Part shown: positions 45,090-53,486 of the stretch, piece by piece | Position numbering within the stretch: position 1 is the stretch's first letter | Layout: each line of letters starts with the position of its first letter | Origin: Haloglomus salinum | GTDB lineage: Archaea; Halobacteriota; Halobacteria; Halobacteriales; Haloarculaceae | Reading direction: 5' to 3' | DNA length: 64,000 bases | NCBI RefSeq assembly: GCF_024298825.1 | Contig: NZ_CP101153.1 | Location: 124,001-188,000 of the forward strand | The notes under the pieces: model-generated | What the model saw: only the letters and a program-made list of their open reading frames with translations | Told to the model about the DNA's origin: nothing | Database searches by the model: none | Translations under genes and position numbers: made by a program

Positions 45090-45539
45090 TCAGTTCCCGG
45101 CGACGGCTGTCGGGCGGTGCCCCAGCTTCGCCGCGAGCCAGCCCCCCACCTTCGCGCCGAGCACGCCGATGACGATCGAGACCAGGACGGCGAACACGAT
45201 GAACGAGACCACGAGCATGCCGGTCCCGAGCATCTGGAACCACGCGGGGCCGCCGACCGAGCCGCCGAACAGGAACGTGTCGAGGGCGAGCCAGACGCCG
45301 GGCAGGCAGCCGACCAGTCCGGTACGGACGCCCACGGGCGCCGCTCGGACCTGCTCTGCCCCGACGGCGGCGAGGTAGCCAGCGACGAGTCCGCCGACGA
45401 ACACCATGTTGAGCGACAGTTCGTTCGCCGTCTCCGACAGCCAGTGAACCGCCGTGAGCGGAATCGATGCGAGGCCCCCGACGAGGCCGTACCGCCACGC
45501 CGGCGTGAGCCGGGGGGCCCCAGGGTCGGTCGAGCGCAT
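45090..45539 (-). CDS. DUF5518-like membrane protein
   Basis: 149 residues with four hydrophobic segments (LVGGLASIPLTAVHWL, LNMVFVGGLVAGYLAAVGA, TGLVGCLPGVWLALDTFLFGG, MLVVSFIVFAVLVSIVIGVLG) and a Gly-rich arrangement typical of haloarchaeal DUF5518 proteins, whose function is unknown. The start at 45539 is supported by GGGCTTTTCTCCC, first T 29 nt upstream. Confidence 0.78.
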   Translation of the reverse strand: MRSTDPGAPRLTPAWRYGLVGGLASIPLTAVHWLSETANELSLNMVFVGGLVAGYLAAVGAEQVRAAPVGVRTGLVGCLPGVWLALDTFLFGGSVGGPAWFQMLGTGMLVVSFIVFAVLVSIVIGVLGAKVGGWLAAKLGHRPTAVAGN

Positions 45540-45562
45540 ACGAGGTGGTCGACCGCGGTGGG

Positions 45563-45571
45563 AGAAAAGCC
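45563..45571 (-). promoter_or_regulatory. T-rich promoter element of the DUF5518-like gene
   Basis: On the minus strand GGGCTTTTC, with the first T of TTTT (45568) 29 nt before the ATG at 45539. Confidence 0.45.
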
Positions 45572-45665
45572 CGGGCGGCGTGTCTCGGAGCCCGAGACGG
45601 GGCTCGAACGTCCCGTTCAGGGCAGTTACGGGGATTTTTACCGATCGAATCGGAACACGGGACCG

Positions 45666-47336
45666 ATGGGTCCCTCCGCCGATGCCCTCCTCCTCGCCGG
45701 CATACTCGCCGGTGCCGTCGTCTACTGGGTCGGATATCGCGTCTCCCGGCTGCCGGCACAGCCGGGACGCCGGTCGTTCATCGCGTTCACGGCGATTCTG
45801 GGTGGCGGCTGTCTCACCACCGGGCTCCTCGCCGTCGCCCCGTCGCTCCTCGGGCAGGACCCGGCACAGTCACCGTGGACGCGGTGGACGGACCTCCCAC
45901 TCCTGTTCTGGTTGCTCTCGACGCTCCCGTGGTTCGTCTTCGGAATCCAGTACACGGGGACGCGGACGAGGGTGAGTCGACGGGCCATCCTCCTGATGGG
46001 CCTCCCGTACCCTCTCCTGTTCCTGCAGATCGTCGTGAGCGAGCTCTATGGGTTCGACACTACCAGTACCCTGCTCAACAGCCTCGGGTCGGCTGCGTTC
46101 GTCTACGTCATCCTGCTCGCCGCGGGCGGCGCCTACCTGCTGTTGCAGAAGAGCTACGCGTACGAGCACCTCCCGCTCGGGCAGGGGGCCGGGCTGGCCG
46201 TCACCATGATCGGAACGCTGATCGTCTGGAACGTGATCGGCATGGCCCCCGAGACGGCGACCACGACACAGGCTGCCGCGTATGCCGGCGGGAGTGGGGT
46301 CGCAGCGCTGGGCCTGGGCGCCGCACTGCTGCGGTACGACCTGTTCGAGGCGACGCCCTCCATCGGCACCCTGGGCAACCGGGCACTCACGCGGGAGACG
46401 GACGACCTGATGTTCGTCGTCGACGACGAGGGGCGCATCGTCAGGATCAACGAGACCGCCGTCGCGACCCTCGATACGGCGCGTTCGGACGCCATCGGGC
46501 GCCAGCTCTCCGAGGTGCTCGATCACGACCGTGAGACGCTGCAGCGGTCGGAGACGGTGGCCGTCCAGACGACCGATGGAACGCGCCGGTACGACCCACA
46601 GGTGACGACGGTCCGTGACCACCGTGACACCCGGCTGGGGACGATGTTGAGTCTCCGCGACGTGACCGACCGGGAACTGCGCGAACAGCGGCTCGCAGTG
46701 CTGAACCGGGTTCTCAGACACAACCTCCGCAACGAGACCGATATCCTGAAGAGCCACGCCGAGGCCCTGGAGTCGACCGGGGGCGACCACGTGGACGCAA
46801 TCGTCGACTCGGCCGACGCGATCGCGGCGCTCGGGGAGCGGGCCAACCGGATCGACCGGTACGTCTCCGAGTCGCCCGACGACGCGACCGTCGATCTCGT
46901 GGCGCTCGTCGATGCCGCGCTCGAGACGGTCGACGTGGAGGACACGACCGTGTCGGTCTCGACGGACCTGCCCGCGTCGGCGACGCTCGTGACGAACCGA
47001 CTGGCCCTGATGAGCGCTCTCGAGAGCACGCTCGACAACGCGGTCGCGTACGCCGACAGCACGGTCGAGGTGGCCGTCGAGCCGCGGCCGGGCGGGTACA
47101 TGGTCCGGGTCACCGACGACGGGCGGGGGATTCCGGAGTGGGAGCTCGACTCCCTCGAGACCGGGACGGAGTCACCGCTCCAGCACAGCACCGGGCTCGG
47201 ACTCTGGCAGCTCAAGTGGGCCGTCATGACGCTGAACGGCGCGCTCTCGTTCGATACCGGCGACGGCACGACCGTCGAGGTCGTCGTTCCGGACCGTGGG
47301 GACGACACTTCGAAGTCGGTCGCCGCCGGGAGCTGA
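45666..47336 (+). CDS. Sensor histidine kinase, seven-TM N-terminus with PAS domain (HK1)
   Basis: 556 residues. The N-terminal 220 residues hold about seven hydrophobic segments (an N-terminal 7TM histidine-kinase sensor). A PAS domain follows (MFVVDDEGRIVRINETAVATL), then the archaeal H-box RVLRHNLRNETDIL, an N-box region (TLDNAVAYA), G1 (DDGRGIPE) and G2 (GLGLWQLKW). The conserved His in HNLRN is the likely phosphoacceptor. A TTTTTA box lies 31 nt before the ATG at 45666. No receiver domain is present in the protein. Confidence 0.88.
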   Translation: MGPSADALLLAGILAGAVVYWVGYRVSRLPAQPGRRSFIAFTAILGGGCLTTGLLAVAPSLLGQDPAQSPWTRWTDLPLLFWLLSTLPWFVFGIQYTGTRTRVSRRAILLMGLPYPLLFLQIVVSELYGFDTTSTLLNSLGSAAFVYVILLAAGGAYLLLQKSYAYEHLPLGQGAGLAVTMIGTLIVWNVIGMAPETATTTQAAAYAGGSGVAALGLGAALLRYDLFEATPSIGTLGNRALTRETDDLMFVVDDEGRIVRINETAVATLDTARSDAIGRQLSEVLDHDRETLQRSETVAVQTTDGTRRYDPQVTTVRDHRDTRLGTMLSLRDVTDRELREQRLAVLNRVLRHNLRNETDILKSHAEALESTGGDHVDAIVDSADAIAALGERANRIDRYVSESPDDATVDLVALVDAALETVDVEDTTVSVSTDLPASATLVTNRLALMSALESTLDNAVAYADSTVEVAVEPRPGGYMVRVTDDGRGIPEWELDSLETGTESPLQHSTGLGLWQLKWAVMTLNGALSFDTGDGTTVEVVVPDRGDDTSKSVAAGS

Positions 47337-47368
47337 ACGGGGGCAGGTCCGGCCGCGGACACGGTGTC

Positions 47369-48736
47369 TCAGGCCCCCTTGGTGACGCTGTACCACTCAC
47401 CGTTCCAGCTGAAGAGATACTCGACGACGGCCTTGATACCGGCCAGGCTGTACAGCGGAAGCACGGCCGGCGTCACGACGTAGCCGACGCCGAACCCGCC
47501 GAGGCGCCCCCCGCGGGTGTCGTAGGCTCGCATCGCCATCGCCGTGCCGACCAGCGTCAGGGCCGGGAGCAGCACCCAGTTCGCGACACCGTTGACGACC
47601 AGGACTGCCATCTTGGGGACCAGCGACAGCATGAACAGGTTGCCCAGGACGGAGCCGGCACAGATGACCGGTGAGACCAGCGTCCGGTAGTTCCGCGGTG
47701 CGGTACAGTCGGCCACCAGCGCGTGGAGGACCTGGGCGTAGCCGGTCATCCACCGTTTCCGCTGGCCCCACCAGTCGGTGAGGCTGTGGGCGGCCTCGAT
47801 CGTGGAGGCGCAGGCGAACTGCTCGGTGACGTCGAGACCGCCCTCGTAGCACGCGAACGCGAAGGCGTAGTCCTCGGTGAGCATCTCCGGGTCGTAGCCG
47901 CCGACGGCCTCGAAGGCGGTCCGTCGCATGACGACCGTGCGGCTCGCGGCCACGGTGAAGTCCGTAACGGCCGTGAGGAGCCGCTGGCTGAGGTCGCCCA
48001 GCACCACCGACTCGTAGTAGGCGACCGTCTCGACCAGCCCGCCGGGCTCGGGAATCGTCCGCCCCTGGACGACATCACAGTCGTCCAGTTCCGCGACCGC
48101 CCGCGGCACGAACCGGGAATCGACGCGCTCGTCGGCATCGAAGACAGCCAGGTACTCACTGTCGGTCTCCTCGGCGGCGTAGTTCACGGCGCCGGCCTTG
48201 CTCCCGGGGTAGCGGGTGTTGACGAGCAGCTCGACGCGGTCGTCGGCCGCGAACTCCCGGGCCCGCCCGATGGAGGCCTCGTCGCCCGGCTCGGCGACGA
48301 TGACGACCCGGAGGTCCTCGTACCGGCTCTCGAGGAGGCTCTCGACGCTCCGGTGGAGCGCCGCCGCGTCCCGGTGGACCGGGACGACCGCCGTGACGGT
48401 CGAGCCCGCGGTCCGGAGCCGGCCGACGCCGCCGGAGACGACCTGTCCGAACAGAACGACGGCCGAGAGGGCGAACAGTCCGGAGAGGCTGAGGCACGCG
48501 ATGACCGCCTGCAGCACGACGACGCTGTGTCCGCCGAGCACGGCCGGCAGGGCGACGACCATCGACAGTGTGCCCTGGAGATAGCCGGTGACGAGCACGG
48601 CGACGACCACGAGGCCGAAGACCGGCACCTCGACCGCATCCCGAGGCGAGACCGGGAGCGACCGGCGGGCGAGACGTGAGACCTGCTGCAATCGGTCCCG
48701 GATACTGTGCGTGGGGTGGAGGGCAGATGGGGGCAT
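47369..48736 (-). CDS. Membrane glycosyltransferase family 2
   Basis: 455 residues. Two N-terminal hydrophobic segments precede a GT2 domain (TAVVPVHRDAAALHRSVESLL, LAVFDADERVD as the DxD site, and QRKRWMTGY as the QxxRW motif). Two or three more segments follow near the C-terminus. The QxxRW motif points to a processive enzyme such as cellulose- or hyaluronan-synthase type, which moves sugar polymer across the membrane. The ATG at 48736 was chosen over a GTG at 48778. It lies between two kinase genes, convergent with HK1. Confidence 0.85.
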   Translation of the reverse strand: MPPSALHPTHSIRDRLQQVSRLARRSLPVSPRDAVEVPVFGLVVVAVLVTGYLQGTLSMVVALPAVLGGHSVVVLQAVIACLSLSGLFALSAVVLFGQVVSGGVGRLRTAGSTVTAVVPVHRDAAALHRSVESLLESRYEDLRVVIVAEPGDEASIGRAREFAADDRVELLVNTRYPGSKAGAVNYAAEETDSEYLAVFDADERVDSRFVPRAVAELDDCDVVQGRTIPEPGGLVETVAYYESVVLGDLSQRLLTAVTDFTVAASRTVVMRRTAFEAVGGYDPEMLTEDYAFAFACYEGGLDVTEQFACASTIEAAHSLTDWWGQRKRWMTGYAQVLHALVADCTAPRNYRTLVSPVICAGSVLGNLFMLSLVPKMAVLVVNGVANWVLLPALTLVGTAMAMRAYDTRGGRLGGFGVGYVVTPAVLPLYSLAGIKAVVEYLFSWNGEWYSVTKGA

Positions 48737-48805
48737 CGCTCGTTCCGGTGGTCCCCCCGTACGCCCCTTTATCGACACGCTATCAATCGGAGACGGTGAC
48801 TGGAA

Positions 48806-48821
48806 GCACTCTAGCTATACC
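48806..48821 (-). promoter_or_regulatory. TAGAGTG motif upstream of the glycosyltransferase gene
   Basis: GGTATAGCTAGAGTGC on the minus strand, 70-85 nt before the start. The TAGAGTG core recurs at 52223-52240 and 55864-55879. Confidence 0.35.
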
Positions 48822-49003
48822 GAGACCCACCGTGGCGTCCGGGGGCCGACCGCCGGAATCGCCCGATACGGCGGCTGCGGGGCCGTCGGTCCGGACGAAG
48901 GGATAGCCGCCGGGCTGTCGGCGTGGCTGGACGGTCCGGTCCCGACCAGCGTGCTGGATGTGCCCGCGGGCTCACGACCGGATTGGTCAGCGGAGCAGCC
49001 GCA

Positions 49004-50668
49004 TCACGGATCGACCGCCGTCCCGTAGAGGCGGACGGTCACGCGGCTCCCGCGGGGGTCGTTCTCGGCGAACTCGAGCTCCCAGCCCAGCTGGGTGACC
49101 GCCCAGTTGACGAACCAGAGGCCGATGCCCTGCCCGTGTTCGAGCGGCGTCTCGTCGCCGGCGGCCAGGAGTCGCCGTTCCCGCTCCGGAATCCCCGGCC
49201 CGTCGTCTGCGACCGTCAGCTCGGCGGCCGCCTCCGTGCCCTCCCTGACGATGACCTCGACGTGAGGCGAGGGCTTGTCGGCGTGTGTGAGCGCGTTGTC
49301 GACGAGTTCGGACAGGACCTGCTGGACGACCTGCCGGTGCGACCGGAGCACCAGCTCGTCCGGGCGGTCGACCGAGATATCGCCGTCGTGGTCGCCGCCG
49401 CGGTACTGCTCGGCGACGGTCGTCGCCACAGCCGCGAGGTCCACACGCTCCGGTGACGCCATGCTGGCCGTCATGAGCTCCTCGGCCTCCCTGGCCCTGT
49501 CGCTGAGTGCGACCAGGTCGGTGGCACCCTCCCGGATCGCGTTCCGGGTGTCGGGGTCGTCGATCCGGTCCGCGTGGGCGAGGACGATATCCAGCTCGTT
49601 CCGCACGTTGTGCCGGAGGGCGCGGTTGAGCACCGTGAGGCGTTGCTCCCGTGTTCGTCGCTCGGTCACGTCACGGAACAGCACCGCCCTGGCGACGGGG
49701 TCGCTGTCGCGGTCCTCGTCGGCGTTCCGGCTGCCGACCGCCGACACGCTGAACCGGAACTGTCGGCGCCCCCGCGTCGTCCGGAGCCCGACCGTTCCGG
49801 TGGCACCGGCCGAGAGGTCCCGCTCCGCGATGCCGTCCGCGACCGACTCGATAGACGCGCCGATCAGTGCCGCGGGGTCGCGGTCGAACAGCCGTGCCGT
49901 CGTCGCGTTCGCGTCGATGATTCGGTTCTCCCAGTCGACGACCACGACCGCCTCCTGCAGGTCCTCGACGACGCGTGAGCGGGCGACGTAGTCCGCCTTC
50001 GGGAAGCCGGTCAGCACCGGATACCGCCACACCGCGACGCCGAGGAGTCCGCCGGCCAGGAGGAGCCCGAGCGTCACGCCGTCGGCCGCTGTCTCGGGGC
50101 GCCCCATCGAGCCGAGCAGATACGGCGCGCCCACGCCGAGGAGCAGGACGGCAACCTGCAGCGCCGAGACCCGGTCGTGACGCCGGCCGAGCCCGACCAG
50201 GAGGTACGTCCCGTACAGCCACACCGCCAGCAGGTAGAGGAGTTCCGTCCCCACGAGCGACGCGAAGGCCGGCTCGACGGCCGACTGCGACGGGGCGAGC
50301 GCGATGACGACACCGGCGAGGACCACGGGGAGGCCGATGCCGGCCAGCATCGCGACACGCCACACCGTCAGCCCGGTGCCCCGGCCGGTGTAGCCCAGCG
50401 TGTACAGCGTCCACAGCCCGGGGGCGAACAGCGCACATCCGATCTGTCCGAACTGCAGGAGCGACGCGACGTGGGAGTCCGCTGGGACGACGGGGAGCTC
50501 GGCGACGAGCGAGAACGCCGCCCAGAGAGCCAACGTGGCGGCCAGGGCGGTGAACGGGCCCGCACTCGGTCGCTCACGCGAGCGGAACGCGGTCCAGGTC
50601 ACCCAGCCGAGGAGCGCGACCGCTGCGGCGTCGAGGGCGACGGCGGCGAGCGTGGCTACGACCGCCAC
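49004..50668 (-). CDS. Sensor histidine kinase, seven-TM N-terminus with PAS domain (HK2)
   Basis: 554 residues from a GTG. Seven hydrophobic segments (1-215), a PAS domain (EAVVVVDWENRIIDANATTARL), H-box RALRHNVRNELDIV, N-box LSELVDNALTHA, G1 DDGPGIPE and G2 GIGLWFVNW. It differs from HK1 in sequence but has the same layout. It follows an RDD-family gene by 58 bp on the same strand and is probably cotranscribed with it. Confidence 0.87.
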   Translation of the reverse strand: MAVVATLAAVALDAAAVALLGWVTWTAFRSRERPSAGPFTALAATLALWAAFSLVAELPVVPADSHVASLLQFGQIGCALFAPGLWTLYTLGYTGRGTGLTVWRVAMLAGIGLPVVLAGVVIALAPSQSAVEPAFASLVGTELLYLLAVWLYGTYLLVGLGRRHDRVSALQVAVLLLGVGAPYLLGSMGRPETAADGVTLGLLLAGGLLGVAVWRYPVLTGFPKADYVARSRVVEDLQEAVVVVDWENRIIDANATTARLFDRDPAALIGASIESVADGIAERDLSAGATGTVGLRTTRGRRQFRFSVSAVGSRNADEDRDSDPVARAVLFRDVTERRTREQRLTVLNRALRHNVRNELDIVLAHADRIDDPDTRNAIREGATDLVALSDRAREAEELMTASMASPERVDLAAVATTVAEQYRGGDHDGDISVDRPDELVLRSHRQVVQQVLSELVDNALTHADKPSPHVEVIVREGTEAAAELTVADDGPGIPERERRLLAAGDETPLEHGQGIGLWFVNWAVTQLGWELEFAENDPRGSRVTVRLYGTAVDP

Positions 50669-50726
50669 GGCACATCACCTCCCGGAGGCGCTCGCCCCGC
50701 GTGCGCGAGGCGAGATGCGACGGTGG

Positions 50727-51182
50727 TCACCGCCTGACGACGACCGTGCCGCCGAGTCGGTCGCCGAGCCGGCGCGGCTGGCCCGAGACGAGAACGGAGA
50801 GGATTCCGATGCCGTAGCCGAACGGGAGCCAGTCGACGAGCCGGACGAGGTTGCGGACGAGCGAGGAGCGCAGCGAGAGGGGCGTGCCGTCCTCGCGCTC
50901 GACACGGATACGCACGAGTGCCTTCCCGACGGTCCGCCCGAACCGCCACTCGCTCAGCGTGTGATAGCCGACGCCGAGGCAGAGCCACAGCGCGAGCGCC
51001 GCGCTGGCCGGCCCGCCGTCGAGATCGGCATCGGTTCCGTTCGCCACGGTCTCGATCTGTCCGGTCGCGGCCGCGACCGCGTACACGGCCACGAACAGGA
51101 GTCCGAACCAGATCACCGAGTCGATCGCCATCGCGACGCCCCGGATTCCGAGGCCGCACTGGTCGGAACTGTCGTGTTGCAT
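50727..51182 (-). CDS. RDD family membrane protein
   Basis: 151 residues with three hydrophobic segments and the typical RDD pattern (RDD itself not strict here: MAIDSVIWFGLL, GRTVGKALVRIRV). The family has no firm function; some members act as ion or amino-acid transport partners. The start at 51182 is supported by GGTCTTTGTCCG with its first T 28 nt upstream. The longer ORF upstream is Arg-rich and rejected. Confidence 0.8.
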   Translation of the reverse strand: MQHDSSDQCGLGIRGVAMAIDSVIWFGLLFVAVYAVAAATGQIETVANGTDADLDGGPASAALALWLCLGVGYHTLSEWRFGRTVGKALVRIRVEREDGTPLSLRSSLVRNLVRLVDWLPFGYGIGILSVLVSGQPRRLGDRLGGTVVVRR

Positions 51183-51411
51183 GAACGACGAACGGGTCGG
51201 GACGGACAAAGACCCGGAGGCGGTGTTTCCGGCCGTGAGACGATGCCGGAGTCCGTGGCGCGGGCGCGAGACGACGTTCGCGGTCGAACGGCTCGGCCGG
51301 AGTCGAGGCCCCGGAAGTACGGCCGCCGTCCGTCTCGCATCCGGAGACACCGCCTCCGGGTTCTTGTCCCGCTGGGCCCACGGACCGATAGAGCCGCCCT
51401 GGCTCTGTGAG

Positions 51412-52068
51412 ATGATGGATATCGATCAGTTCAAGTCCCAACACCTCCCGACGGAATCGGACCGGACCTTCCAGTGCGAGAACAGCTACACCCTCGACGC
51501 CGCCGTCGACGGCGCCGTGATGGCGAAGGCGGGGTCGATGGTCGCCTACACCGGCGACCTGTCGTTCACCGGCCAGGCCTCCGCCGAGGGCGGCATCACC
51601 GGCTTCCTCAAGGAGGCCGCCACGGGCGAGGGAACGCCGGTGATGGAGGTGGAGGGCGAGGGACACGTCTACCTCGCCGACAACGAGAAGAAGGTACAGA
51701 TCCTCCAGCTCGGCGCCGACGACGCCATCACGGTCAACGGCGAGGACGTGCTGGCGTTCGAGTCCGGGCTCTCCTACGAGATCAGCACCATCGACAGCCT
51801 GGCCGGCTCGTTCGCCGGCGGGTTCACCAACGTCTACCTCGAGGGCCCCGGCCACGTCGCCATCACCACCCACGGCGATCCGATCGTGTTCGAGCCACCG
51901 GTCGCGACCGATCCGAGCGCGACCGTCGCGTGGAGCGGCGTCTCCCCCGAGGTGGAGGTCAACTCCAGCCTCTCGGACATGGTCGGCCAGGAGTCCGGCG
52001 AACGCTTCCAGATGGACTTCGCGGGCGACGCGGGGTTCGTCGTCGTCCAGCCCTACGAGGAGCTCTGA
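51412..52068 (+). CDS. AIM24 family protein
   Basis: 218 residues starting MMDIDQFKSQHLP (or Met at 51415). It has the AIM24/TerD-like beta-helix pattern: DGAVMAKAGSMVAYTGDLSF, LEGPGHVAITTHGDPI, GSFAGGFTNVYL. Members are soluble and of unknown role; the bacterial ones are often stress or envelope related. It is divergent from the RDD gene. Confidence 0.85.
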   Translation: MMDIDQFKSQHLPTESDRTFQCENSYTLDAAVDGAVMAKAGSMVAYTGDLSFTGQASAEGGITGFLKEAATGEGTPVMEVEGEGHVYLADNEKKVQILQLGADDAITVNGEDVLAFESGLSYEISTIDSLAGSFAGGFTNVYLEGPGHVAITTHGDPIVFEPPVATDPSATVAWSGVSPEVEVNSSLSDMVGQESGERFQMDFAGDAGFVVVQPYEEL

Positions 52069-52372
52069 GGCCGACGGAACGCCGCATCCACGTCGGGACC
52101 CGCATCGCTCGCTGTCGAGCCACTTCCGTTTCCCGGATGGGATTGCCCCCGACACCTCGTCGCAGGTCCGCTCCCGGCGGCGACTGCACACTTTGATACG
52201 CCGTCGCATACACCCTTTCGGCACTACTAGAGTGAGGGGCTATGGGTTTCCCACACCAACCGACGACACATGATGCCGAGCACAGCCCGACGCGACCCCC
52301 GCCGGTCGGGGGCTATCCGCCCGATTGCCCGGTGCGGGACCGCCGGTCGCCGACGGGAGCCCGGTGGTCGTT
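52069..52372. other. 304-bp spacer before the kinase gene
   Basis: No gene supported. It holds CTTTGATACGCC near 52192 and the ACTACTAGAGTGAGGGG motif at 52223-52239. The last 130 nt are GC-rich. A 77-codon ORF here has no recognisable feature. Confidence 0.4.
52223..52240 (+). promoter_or_regulatory. TAGAGTG motif upstream of HK3
   Basis: ACTACTAGAGTGAGGGGC. It matches the motif before the winged-helix gene (TTACTAGAGTGGG) and lies about 140 nt before the HK3 start. Confidence 0.35.
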
Positions 52373-53458
52373 ATGGATGACGACCGTTCTTCGCCCGGGA
52401 GCGGCGCCCCCTCGGTCCCCATCGAATCGATTCCGGAGCCCGTCGTCGGCTACGACGTGGAGGGAGAGCCGGTGATAACGGAGACGAACAGTGCCTTCGA
52501 GACCTCGTTCGACGCGGGGGCGCCCGGAACGGCCGTCCGGGAGTGGCTCCGGACCGTCGGTACCGCCGAGACATCGATGGACGAGGTGTGTGCGCGGCTC
52601 GCCGACGCCGCGCCCCTCGACACCGAACTGCGGCTCCGCGGCGATGCCGGGGACGAGCGCTGGTACCGGCTCCGGACACTCGATACGGCCGATGGGGACG
52701 GTGGCTACCTTCTGGTGACTGAGGAGTCGACGTGTCCCGACGGGATAGAGGCCGACCGGCTCGCCAGCGTCATCAGCCACGACCTCCGGAACCCGCTGGA
52801 CGTGGCGAGCGCACACCTCCGTGCGGCCCGCGAGACGGGGAAGGACGAGCACTTCGACCAGCTCGAACGGTCACACGACCGGATGGAGCGGATCATCAAG
52901 GACGTGCTCACGCTGGCCCAGGGGGAGCGCACCCTCAACGTCGTCGCAGCGGTCGACATCGAGCGCGTCGCCGCCGAGGCGTGGGCGACCGTCGACACCG
53001 GGGCGGCATCCCTCGCGCTCGCGGCCGACCTGCCGGCAATCGATGCGGACCCGGACCGGCTCCAGCGGCTGTTCGAGAACCTGTTCCGGAACAGTGTCGA
53101 ACACGGTTCGACGAGCCCTGCTTCGCGCACTCAGCAGGACAGTGTCGAACACGGTTCGACGGGCAGTCGGACGGAGTCCGGCGACGGGACGGACGACGGC
53201 GGCGTACAGGTCCGTGTCGGACGTACGGGCGACGGCTTCTTCGTGGCCGACGACGGCCCCGGCGTCCCGGCCGAGGAACGTTCGCGCGTGTTCGACCCGG
53301 GGTACAGTTCGGACGGGTCGGGCGACGGCACCGGGCTCGGACTGACGATCGTCGAGCGGATCGCGACGGCCCACGACTGGACCGTCTCGCTCACGCGGGG
53401 ACCGCTCGGCGGCGCACGGTTCGAGTTCCAGCCGATCGAGGCGACGCGATCGACGTGA
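52373..53458 (+). CDS. Cytosolic sensor histidine kinase with PAS-like sensor (HK3)
   Basis: 361 residues without membrane segments. The N-terminal 120 residues look like a PAS domain (SIPEPVVGYDVEGEPVITETNSAF). The H-box is the classical SHDLRNPLDVASAH. The ATP-binding domain has N-box ENLFRNSVEHGS, G1 DDGPGVPAEE and G2 GDGTGLGLT. A 48-bp in-frame duplication in the N-box region repeats SVEHGST. The ATG at 52373 follows poor upstream alternatives. The next gene starts 28 bp after the stop and is probably in the same operon. Confidence 0.88.
   Translation: MDDDRSSPGSGAPSVPIESIPEPVVGYDVEGEPVITETNSAFETSFDAGAPGTAVREWLRTVGTAETSMDEVCARLADAAPLDTELRLRGDAGDERWYRLRTLDTADGDGGYLLVTEESTCPDGIEADRLASVISHDLRNPLDVASAHLRAARETGKDEHFDQLERSHDRMERIIKDVLTLAQGERTLNVVAAVDIERVAAEAWATVDTGAASLALAADLPAIDADPDRLQRLFENLFRNSVEHGSTSPASRTQQDSVEHGSTGSRTESGDGTDDGGVQVRVGRTGDGFFVADDGPGVPAEERSRVFDPGYSSDGSGDGTGLGLTIVERIATAHDWTVSLTRGPLGGARFEFQPIEATRST
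53091..53161. repeat. 48-bp in-frame duplication inside HK3
   Basis: A 23-bp sequence (its core is gtgtcgaacacggttcga) occurs at 53091-53113 and again at 53139-53161. The start-to-start distance is 48 bp, exactly 16 codons, so the repeat codes VEHGST twice. Confidence 0.9.
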
Positions 53459-53486
53459 CGACGGCGACGACCGAACACGACCACCA

